In this document: piece by piece, positions 1 through 5,302 of the stretch
Numbering within the stretch: the first letter of the stretch is position 1
Layout: the number at the start of each line of letters is the position of its first letter
Assembly: GCA_902795765.1 (NCBI GenBank)
Contig: CADBMQ010000030.1
Span: 1-6,309, forward strand
DNA length: 6,309 nucleotides
From: Oscillospiraceae bacterium
Lineage (GTDB): Bacteria > Bacillota > Clostridia > Oscillospirales > Acutalibacteraceae
Direction of reading: 5' to 3'
The notes under the pieces: generated by a model
What the model was told of the DNA's origin: nothing
The model's input: only the letters and a program-made list of their open reading frames with translations
Databases searched by the model: none
Translations under genes and position numbers: made by a program

Positions 1-134
1 ATAAGTTCGCAATTTTCTCAATAAAAAAATGTTATAAATCAAAGCGATTTTAGAAGGTTATGCAAGTTGCGAAAAGTTGAAGATGATAAATATAAAAGAC
101 AAACTGAAAATTGAAAAGAAAGAAAAATATATAG

Positions 135-611
135 GTGAATCATTTGGTGTCTTCAGCTTACATTTACAGTGCGGTGTTACAAATTATATGCGAAATATCG
201 TATATTTCTATGTATAGCAATCGTGATTTCACACTTTTGGAAGCGATTGATAAAGGCAACAACTTTTCAAGAATTATCACATACATTGACACTCACTTAT
301 ACAATGACGTTTCGCTGAAAGCCGTATCCGAAAGCGTATTTTTATCGCAGAAATGTGTTCAAGAAACGGTTAAGCGTAATGTTGGTATGACGTTTCATAA
401 ATTTATTCTGCACAGGAAATTGAAAGATGCAAAGGAAATGCTGACATACTCCCCTGCATCCGCTCAAGAGATTTCAAGAACACTTGGCTTTGAAGCGTAT
501 TCGACATTTTTTAGAGAATTTAAAAAAGCATACGGTATGTCACCGCAACAATTATTTAGAAAAATATCAAAGTCCCGAATATTAAGTTTTAGTAAATCGC
601 AAGTATGCTAA
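135..611 (+). CDS. AraC-family DNA-binding protein, apparently lacking its sensor domain
   Basis: Probable transcription regulator of the AraC/XylS family, acting in the cytoplasm on DNA. Of 158 residues, about 48-143 form the two helix-turn-helix units of the family. The first is around 58-83 (VSLKAVSESVFLSQKCVQE, then NVGMTF). A linking helix with HRKLKDAKEML follows at 93-103. The second is around 110-142 and carries the signature-like LGFEAYSTFFREFKKAYGMSP. Residues 5-25 (SSAYIYSAVLQIICEIS) resemble the linker helix that precedes this domain in longer relatives. Full-length members are usually about 250-300 residues with an N-terminal cupin or other sensor domain; none is visible here. 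The GTG start at 135 directly follows an in-frame TAG at 132-134, and the reading frame upstream has several stops. No good ribosome binding site is seen, only a purine-rich AAAGAAAG stretch. The gene may be a degraded remnant or a DNA-binding-only protein. Its target is unknown; the next gene, prs, has its own promoter. Confidence 0.6.
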   Translation: MNHLVSSAYIYSAVLQIICEISYISMYSNRDFTLLEAIDKGNNFSRIITYIDTHLYNDVSLKAVSESVFLSQKCVQETVKRNVGMTFHKFILHRKLKDAKEMLTYSPASAQEISRTLGFEAYSTFFREFKKAYGMSPQQLFRKISKSRILSFSKSQVC

Positions 612-678
612 AAATATTTGCAAAATATTGTCGTTTTTTTGTGAAAAATAGGAAATTTATTTTTTTTCTTAAAAACTC

Positions 679-707
679 TTTAAAGATTGATTATTTTGTG
701 TTAAAAT
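679..707 (+). promoter_or_regulatory. Candidate promoter of the PRPP synthetase gene (extended -10)
   Basis: A TAAAAT box at 702-707 is preceded by TG at 699-700, giving the extended -10 form TGnTAAAAT. A weak -35-like TTTAAA lies at 679-684 with a 17-base spacer. The box ends 37 bases before the ATG at 745, and a GGAG ribosome binding site sits at 731-734. Placement is consistent with transcription of prs alone. This is read from consensus matching only. Confidence 0.5.
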
Positions 708-744
708 ATAGACAAATACAAATAATATGTGGAGTTGATTTTTT

Positions 745-1863
745 ATGTCAAGCAATGCGTCTACTCATACACCTCATGGAGATCTCGCCATTATCCCTAT
801 GAAGGGTTGCGAAAAGTTTGCCGATATGGTAAACTACTATCTCACAAATTCTCGTGGTATGTCGCCCGACCATTCTTATATTGTTAAACCTGACCTTATT
901 CGTTTTGGTACAGGCGAGGCAAAAGCGGTTTTGCGTCACACTGCAAGAGGTTTAGATGCATATATTATCAGTGACTGTTTCAACTATGGTGTTACATACA
1001 AAATGTATGGTATGGAAGTTCCGTTCAGCCCTGATGACCATTTCCAAGATTTGAAGCGTGTTATTGCTGCTATGGCAGGTAAGGCAGGCAGAATTACTGT
1101 TATTATGCCGATGCTTTACGAAGGCAGACAGCACCGCAGAACTACTCGTGAGTCGATGGACTGCGCTATTGCTTTGCAAGAACTTACCCACATGGGTGTT
1201 AAGAACATCATCACTTTTGACGCTCACGATCCTCGTGTTTTGAACGCTATTCCGCTCGATGGATTTGATAACGTTCAGGCTGCTTATCAGATGCTTAAAG
1301 CATTGAAGAAGAATGTTGAAGATATTAAACTCGACAGTAGTGATGACATTATGGTTATCTCTCCCGATGAAGGTGGTATGTCTCGTTCGATTTACTATTC
1401 TTCTGTTTTGGGTGTTAGCCTTGGTATGTTCTACAAGCGTCGTGACTACTCTCGTGTTGTTGACGGTAAAAACCCGATTGTTGCTCATGAGTTCCTCGGC
1501 GATTCAGTTGAAGGCAAGGATATGATCGTTGTTGACGATATGATTTCGTCAGGCGGCTCTATGTTTGATGTTGCAAAGCAACTTAAAGACAGAGGTGCAA
1601 GACGTATCTTCATCTTCTCTACCTTCGGTTTGTTCGTTGAAGGATTTGACAAGTTTGACGAGTACTATGAAAAAGGCATCATCGATAAGGTGTTCACTAC
1701 CAACCTTATCTACAATCCGCCCGAACTCGCTGACAAAGAGTGGTACTGCAATGTTAATATGTCGAAGTATGTTGCTCTTATCGTTGATACTCTCAATCTT
1801 GACAATACTATCAGCAAGTTGCTCGACCCTGTTGACAGAATTAAAAAACTTCTTGAGAAGTAA
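745..1863 (+). CDS. prs: Ribose-phosphate pyrophosphokinase (PRPP synthetase), long divergent form
   Basis: Makes 5-phosphoribosyl-1-pyrophosphate from ribose-5-phosphate and ATP, feeding purine, pyrimidine, NAD, histidine and tryptophan synthesis; cytoplasmic. The family landmarks appear in order. FGTGEA (54-59) matches the canonical FSDGE segment. GRQHRRTTRES (127-137) matches the ARQDRK...REP nucleotide-binding region. TFDAHD (157-162) matches the DLHA metal/ATP site. VISPDEGG (204-211) and YKRR (230-233) hold the catalytic Lys/Arg pair of the flexible loop. VVDDMISSGGS (262-272) is the PRPP-binding loop, usually DDIIDTAGT. TTNLIYNPPE (318-327) matches the conserved C-terminal TNTIPLPE strand. 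The protein has 372 residues against about 315 for the usual enzyme. The surplus seems to lie in insertions near 35-50 and 79-100 plus a short C-terminal tail. The start is well supported by GGAG at 731-734, ten bases before the ATG. A terminator follows at once, so it is probably monocistronic. A regulatory or paralogous role is possible, but the active-site residues look intact. Confidence 0.93.
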   Translation: MSSNASTHTPHGDLAIIPMKGCEKFADMVNYYLTNSRGMSPDHSYIVKPDLIRFGTGEAKAVLRHTARGLDAYIISDCFNYGVTYKMYGMEVPFSPDDHFQDLKRVIAAMAGKAGRITVIMPMLYEGRQHRRTTRESMDCAIALQELTHMGVKNIITFDAHDPRVLNAIPLDGFDNVQAAYQMLKALKKNVEDIKLDSSDDIMVISPDEGGMSRSIYYSSVLGVSLGMFYKRRDYSRVVDGKNPIVAHEFLGDSVEGKDMIVVDDMISSGGSMFDVAKQLKDRGARRIFIFSTFGLFVEGFDKFDEYYEKGIIDKVFTTNLIYNPPELADKEWYCNVNMSKYVALIVDTLNLDNTISKLLDPVDRIKKLLEK

Positions 1864-1885
1864 TAGTTTGGTTTATTAAAAATTT

Positions 1886-1929
1886 ATGCCCAAAAGTCCT
1901 TTAAAAGACTTTTGGGCATTTTTTATTTT
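1886..1929 (+). terminator. Strong intrinsic terminator after prs, likely bidirectional
   Basis: A 13-base-pair stem pairs 1886-1898 with 1907-1919 (core GCCCAAAAGTC / GACTTTTGGGC) around an 8-base loop. It runs into six T residues (1919-1924) and a further TTTT after one A. It lies 23 bases after the prs stop. On the minus strand the same hairpin is followed by TTTTTAATAAA, so it probably also ends the convergent galT-lipoprotein transcript, whose last stop is at 1936. Confidence 0.93.
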
Positions 1930-1935
1930 GCATTT

Positions 1936-2415
1936 CTATTTTGCAGTAGCGAGTGAGGCGAGTATTGCGTTCATTTCTTCTGATTCGGGTGCGTGTCCAC
2001 AGAAACTTACTTGATATGTAACATCGCCAATTTCAGCGTATATCATACCACAGTCAATTTTACCCGACACACTATCATACAGATATTTGCAGCCTTTCCA
2101 CTCTGTATCGCCAACTTTCACAGTTACATCTTCGGCATTATTTACCGACTTAGTCGACGCAATATTTGACAAGGCATTTTTTGCATTTGTTATAGCGACT
2201 ATAAAATAGTCGTACATATTTGTTGATTGTTCAGGCTTAATTGTGCATTGATTTTTGTCGTTATCATTGGCAAGACTACCACCGTTAAGGCTGTATTTTT
2301 CCGGAACAAAGACAGAAATATTGCCCCACGTTTTCTGCTCACCTTTGACAGAGCCACACGATGCAAATACGAGCATCATAATCAATGCAAGTATAAGTGT
2401 TATAATTTTTTTCAT
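1936..2415 (-). CDS. Small putative lipoprotein of unknown function, downstream of galT
   Basis: I do not recognise a named family. The 159-residue product starts MKKIITLILALIMMLVF and reaches a lipobox-like FASC with the cysteine at 20, so it is very likely exported and lipid-anchored on the outer face of the cytoplasmic membrane. The mature part of about 140 residues is soluble. It shows a possible beta-rich pattern near residues 30-40 (WGNISVFVPEKYSL) and 98-140 (DVTVKVGDTEWKGCKY... MIYAEIGDVTYQVSFCGH). Besides Cys20 it has cysteines at 57, 109, 122 and 139, which could form disulfides. The C-terminus ends in a short helix, NAILASLATAK. The start is supported by AGGAG at 2423-2427 (complement), seven bases before the ATG. 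It follows galT on the same strand after 22 bases with no terminator between, so co-transcription is likely. A role in galactose or cell-surface sugar metabolism is only a guess from position. Confidence 0.82.
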   Translation of the reverse strand: MKKIITLILALIMMLVFASCGSVKGEQKTWGNISVFVPEKYSLNGGSLANDNDKNQCTIKPEQSTNMYDYFIVAITNAKNALSNIASTKSVNNAEDVTVKVGDTEWKGCKYLYDSVSGKIDCGMIYAEIGDVTYQVSFCGHAPESEEMNAILASLATAK

Positions 2416-2437
2416 AAAATTACTCCTATTAAGTTAT

Positions 2438-3928
2438 TTATTTTACCGATTTGACAAATCTGTCAAATGCTTCTCTGCCCTTTTCGTCACGCTTATAAAC
2501 ACCTGCGTGTTCGAGAACTTTCATAAACACTTTACCTATCTCATCTTTGAGTACAGTATCTACATTTTCAGGTGTTATTGTGGTTGTTTTCTTGATTTCA
2601 TCAACCCAATCTGCGTGTTTTTCGAGAGTTTCATTTTTGCGAATATCTTCGCCATTTACAATGGCTTGTGCAAGTTCGCTCATCTCTGCTTTAAGTCTTG
2701 ACGGCAAAACTGCAAGTCCCATAACCTCGATAAGACCGATATTTTCTTTCTTGATATGGTGGAGTTCTGCGTGTGGATGATATACGCCAAGCGGATGTTC
2801 CTCTGTTGTGATATTATTGCGAAGAACAAGGTCAAGTTCATATTTACCGTCACGCATACGTGCAATCGGAGTTATTGTATTGTGAGGTTCGCCGTCTGTT
2901 TCTGCAAAAATGAATGCCGATTCGTCAGTATATCCACGCCATTTTGTGAGTATGCGGTCTGCAAGTTCAACAAGTCGGTCTGCGTCCGAGCCATTGATAC
3001 GGATTACAGACATCGGCCACTTTACAATGCCACACTTCACATCGTCAAAGCCGTCAAACGAAATTTCTTTTTCAATTGGTGCTTTTGCCATTGCAAATTC
3101 ATAGTTACCACCTTGGAAATGCTCGTGACTTAAAATTGAGCCACCTACTATCGGCAAATCTGCATTTGAGCCAACAAAATAGTGTGGGAACTGCTTTACA
3201 AATGAAAGCAACTTTGCAAATGCGCTGCGATCTATTTTCATCGGAATGTGCTTTGAATTAAACACGATACAATGCTCGTTATAATACACATACGGAGAAT
3301 ATTGCAAACTCCACTCTTCACCGAGAATATCAAGCGGAATGATACGGTGGTTTTGTCTTGCAGGGTGATTAAGTCTACCTGTATATCCAACATTTTCAAC
3401 ACATAGTTGGCATTTTGGATAGCTGCTTGATTTTGCCTTACCTGCTGCTGCGATAGCCTTTGGATCTTTTTCAGGCTTTGAAAGGTTGATTGTTATATCA
3501 AGGTCGCCATATTCTGTTGAGGTAATCCATTTAACGTCCTTCTTTATGCGATATCGACGAATATAGTCGGTATTGCAAGAAAAATCATAGTACCAGTTTG
3601 TTGCGTCAACAGGCGATTTAGCATAAAGGCTTTCGAACTTATCCACAACTGCACTCGGGAACGGAGTTATTGCACCCATAAGTTTAGTATCAAACAAGTC
3701 ACGCTCGACAACTGAACTGCCGTCTAACATACCTTTTTCTGCGGCATAGTCTATCATATCTTTGAGAATATCTTCAAGAGGACGCTCTTCGACTTTATCA
3801 CATTCTACAAACTCGTCAAGTCCAAGCACTTCGAGCAGACGATTAACTGCGAAAATTCTGTCCCTTTCTGTTATTACTTTGCTTTTAACAGCATAATTTA
3901 CCAATTCACAAATATTTTTGTTTATCAT
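2438..3928 (-). CDS. galT: UTP/UDP-glucose--hexose-1-phosphate uridylyltransferase, class II GalT
   Basis: Transfers UMP between UDP-glucose and galactose-1-phosphate, giving UDP-galactose and glucose-1-phosphate in the Leloir pathway; cytoplasmic. The class II GalT signature is intact at residues 257-274, DLPIVGGSILSHEHFQGG (bases 3107-3160). By analogy with class I, its HEH pair (268-270) should hold the UMP-accepting histidine. Other segments typical of this class are the N-terminal INKNICELVNYAV, GRLNHPARQNHRIIPL and the WSLQYSPYVYYNEHC block. At 496 residues the length is normal. The frame stays open to a TTG at 3949, but that has no ribosome binding site; the ATG at 3928 has GGGG at 3936-3939 (complement), seven bases upstream, and gives the N-terminus typical of the family. 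It leads a two-gene operon with the lipoprotein. No galK or galE is visible in the window. Relatives also act in salvage of galactose-containing glycans, so the physiological sugar source is open. Confidence 0.94.
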   Translation of the reverse strand: MINKNICELVNYAVKSKVITERDRIFAVNRLLEVLGLDEFVECDKVEERPLEDILKDMIDYAAEKGMLDGSSVVERDLFDTKLMGAITPFPSAVVDKFESLYAKSPVDATNWYYDFSCNTDYIRRYRIKKDVKWITSTEYGDLDITINLSKPEKDPKAIAAAGKAKSSSYPKCQLCVENVGYTGRLNHPARQNHRIIPLDILGEEWSLQYSPYVYYNEHCIVFNSKHIPMKIDRSAFAKLLSFVKQFPHYFVGSNADLPIVGGSILSHEHFQGGNYEFAMAKAPIEKEISFDGFDDVKCGIVKWPMSVIRINGSDADRLVELADRILTKWRGYTDESAFIFAETDGEPHNTITPIARMRDGKYELDLVLRNNITTEEHPLGVYHPHAELHHIKKENIGLIEVMGLAVLPSRLKAEMSELAQAIVNGEDIRKNETLEKHADWVDEIKKTTTITPENVDTVLKDEIGKVFMKVLEHAGVYKRDEKGREAFDRFVKSVK

Positions 3929-3957
3929 AATCGCACCCCATATTTTCAATTATATTA

Positions 3958-3986
3958 AATATAACATATTTTTTATTTTTTTACAA
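3958..3986 (-). promoter_or_regulatory. Candidate galT promoter (extended -10)
   Basis: Read on the minus strand, TTGTAA (-35, complement of 3981-3986) is followed by a 17-base spacer and TATATT (-10, complement of 3958-3963). TG plus one base immediately precede the hexamer, making an extended -10. The box lies about 30 bases before the galT ATG. Its -35 is only 8 bases from the -35 of the divergent pyrophosphatase promoter. Confidence 0.55.
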
Positions 3987-3994
3987 CAAAATAC

Positions 3995-4023
3995 TTTAAT
4001 TTTTGCTTGATATATCGTATAAT
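3995..4023 (+). promoter_or_regulatory. Candidate promoter of the pyrophosphatase gene (perfect TATAAT)
   Basis: A consensus -10 TATAAT lies at 4018-4023, with a weak -35-like TTTAAT at 3995-4000 and a 17-base spacer. The start codon at 4046 has AAGGAG at 4031-4036, nine bases upstream. Bases 4012-4024 overlap the -10 and resemble the left half of the palindrome upstream of the MMPL gene, so this could also be a binding site for the TetR regulator encoded downstream. Confidence 0.6.
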
Positions 4024-4045
4024 TAATAAAAAGGAGTTAGATTTT

Positions 4046-4579
4046 ATGAACAACATTTGGCACGACGTGCGTTCGGAGCGTATCAGCCCCGATGATTTTA
4101 TTGCAGTTATCGAAATTGAAAAGGGTTCAAAAAACAAATACGAACTCGACAAGGAAACAGGTACAATTATTCTTGACCGTATTTTGTATACATCAACTCA
4201 CTACCCTGCAAACTACGGATTTATCCCGAAAACATACGCAGATGACGGGGACCCGTTGGACGTGTTGGTGCTTTGCAGTGAGAATATCCACCCAATGAGT
4301 TTGGTTAGATGCTATCCAATCGGTGTTATCAAGATGATTGACTCGGGAAAGATGGACGAGAAAATTATTGCTATTCCATACAACGATCCTAACTATAATA
4401 TGTATCACGATATTTCCGAATTACCTGAACACATTTTCTCGGAAATGCGTCACTTCTTTACTGTTTATAAGACTCTCGAATACAAACAAACTGTTGTTGA
4501 CAAGGCAGAAGGTGTATCAGAGGCAAAGCAGATTATCACTGAATGTATCGACAGATACAAAAAGACTTTTGAAGAATAA
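4046..4579 (+). CDS. ppa: Inorganic pyrophosphatase, family I (soluble)
   Basis: Hydrolyses pyrophosphate to two phosphates in the cytoplasm and so drives PPi-releasing biosynthesis such as nucleotide-sugar, nucleotide and aminoacyl-tRNA formation. It is a 177-residue protein of normal family I length. Visible active-site landmarks are EIEKGSKNKYELD (23-35, Lys31 and Glu33), LDRIL (43-47, Arg45), HYPANYGFIP (52-61, Tyr57) and the family signature DGDPLDV (67-73). In the signature Asp67, Asp69 and Asp72 are the metal ligands. The C-terminal HFFTVYKTLE holds the conserved Tyr-Lys pair. The open frame extends upstream to a TTG at 4007, but that would lie across the promoter; the ATG at 4046, with AAGGAG at 4031-4036, is clearly the start. 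It is divergent from galT and probably co-transcribed with the TetR-type gene 29 bases downstream, since no terminator separates them. Confidence 0.96.
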   Translation: MNNIWHDVRSERISPDDFIAVIEIEKGSKNKYELDKETGTIILDRILYTSTHYPANYGFIPKTYADDGDPLDVLVLCSENIHPMSLVRCYPIGVIKMIDSGKMDEKIIAIPYNDPNYNMYHDISELPEHIFSEMRHFFTVYKTLEYKQTVVDKAEGVSEAKQIITECIDRYKKTFEE

Positions 4580-4608
4580 AAGTTTTTTCACAAGGGAGTG
4601 TAAACAAT

Positions 4609-5169
4609 TTGGCGAATTTTACACAAAGGGCTATTAAAGACACTTTTATATCTCTAATAGAAGAGCGTCCGCTTTCGGGTATAACTGTTAAAGATATTGC
4701 GGAAAACTGCGGAATTAACCGAAATTCTTTTTATTATCACTATCAAGATCTTCCCGCTTTAATTGAAGAAATTATCGAAGAAGAAGCAGAGTCGATAATT
4801 GAAAAGTATCCATCGGTTTCTACGATTGTTGAATGTTTTGACGCTCTTGTTGAATTTGCTTCGAATCGAAAAAAAGCAATTATGCACATATACCGTTCGG
4901 TCAATCGTGAGGTATTTGAACGGCATTTGATGAACGTTAGCAAGTATTTCGTTTACAAGTATGTTGATACTGTTCTTTATGATGACAATATCAGCGAAAC
5001 TGACAAGCGAACGATTGCAGACTACTACAAATGTGTTTGCTTTGGTTTGGCACTTGACTGGCTCAACAACGGAATGACCGAAGAATATGCTCAAAATATT
5101 CGAAAAATATTCCTTTTAAAGAAAGATTGGGCAAAAGAGTTTTCTGCTTTGTTGCAAGGTCAAGTATAA
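4609..5169 (+). CDS. TetR/AcrR-family transcriptional regulator
   Basis: A 186-residue DNA-binding repressor-type protein, cytoplasmic and expected to act as a dimer. The N-terminal domain (about 5-55) has the TetR helix-turn-helix: a first helix FTQRAIKDTFISLIEE, then ITVKDIAENCGINRNSFYYHYQDLPALIEEI, with the typical recognition-helix ending SFYYHY. The rest is helical, with the C-terminal ligand/dimer domain typical of short clostridial TetR-like proteins; its effector is unknown. The start is TTG at 4609, supported by GGGAG at 4594-4598 ten bases upstream; no in-frame ATG is available before the HTH. TTG suggests modest translation. It follows ppa after 29 bases, probably sharing its transcript, and is ended by a hairpin terminator. 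The next gene is an MMPL exporter with a palindrome before its start, so the likely job is repression of that exporter. Confidence 0.9.
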   Translation: MANFTQRAIKDTFISLIEERPLSGITVKDIAENCGINRNSFYYHYQDLPALIEEIIEEEAESIIEKYPSVSTIVECFDALVEFASNRKKAIMHIYRSVNREVFERHLMNVSKYFVYKYVDTVLYDDNISETDKRTIADYYKCVCFGLALDWLNNGMTEEYAQNIRKIFLLKKDWAKEFSALLQGQV

Positions 5170-5184
5170 TAAATTACAATTTTT

Positions 5185-5215
5185 TAGGCACAGATTAGTC
5201 TGTGCCTATTTTTTT
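5185..5215 (+). terminator. Intrinsic terminator after the TetR-type gene
   Basis: A perfect 10-base-pair stem (5185-5194 with 5199-5208, TAGGCACAGA / TCTGTGCCTA) encloses a TTAG loop and is followed by seven T residues (5209-5215). It begins 15 bases after the stop of the regulator and ends the ppa-tetR transcript. The exporter at 5303 therefore needs its own promoter. Confidence 0.92.
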
Positions 5216-5245
5216 AGCATCTGTTCAGTATTATCCGTTTCAAAA

Positions 5246-5262
5246 TATCGCATTATTCGATA
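5246..5262. promoter_or_regulatory. Candidate TetR operator before the MMPL exporter
   Basis: The 17-base sequence TATCGCATTATTCGATA is an inverted repeat about a central T at 5254: seven of eight base pairs match, including five outer pairs (TATCG / CGATA). Size and symmetry fit TetR-family operators. It overlaps a possible -10 TAAAAT at 5261-5266 and sits just before another -10-like TATACT at 5268-5273, so a bound repressor would block transcription of the exporter gene starting at 5303. No good -35 box accompanies either -10, so the exact promoter is uncertain. Binding by the neighbouring regulator is inferred from position. Confidence 0.45.
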
Positions 5263-5302
5263 AAATATATACTGTAATATTATTTATTGGAGGTATGTGA
5301 AT

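Noticed and set aside
1..134. A possible N-terminal sensor domain for the AraC protein in another frame
   Set aside because: The translations of 1-134 are Lys/Ile-rich with stops and show no recognisable cupin or receiver motif; kept only as a question in the findings.
613..640. Possible terminator after the AraC gene (AATATTT GCA AAATATT, then seven T residues at 634-640)
   Set aside because: The stem is seven A-T pairs only and is separated from the T run by four bases, so it is too weak to call; it may be chance in AT-rich spacer.
605..802. A 65-codon plus-strand open frame linking the AraC gene to the start of prs
   Set aside because: Low-complexity Phe/Lys/Ile translation of AT-rich spacer, overlapping the prs start in another frame and covering its promoter.
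952..1488. A 178-codon open frame on the minus strand inside prs
   Set aside because: It lies wholly antisense to a strongly supported PRPP synthetase gene, has no family resemblance and no ribosome binding site of note; it is a codon-bias shadow.
2255..2701. A 148-codon plus-strand open frame across the lipoprotein gene and the end of galT
   Set aside because: It is antisense to two well-supported genes with good starts; its hydrophobic, Phe/Cys-rich translation is typical of a reverse-strand shadow.
3546..3553. CGATATCG palindrome resembling the candidate operator half-sites
   Set aside because: It lies inside galT coding sequence, lacks the 7-base spacing of the 5246-5262 site, and 8-base palindromes are expected by chance.
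4759..5094. A 111-codon minus-strand open frame inside the TetR-type gene
   Set aside because: It is antisense to a clear TetR gene, with no ribosome binding site or recognisable motif.
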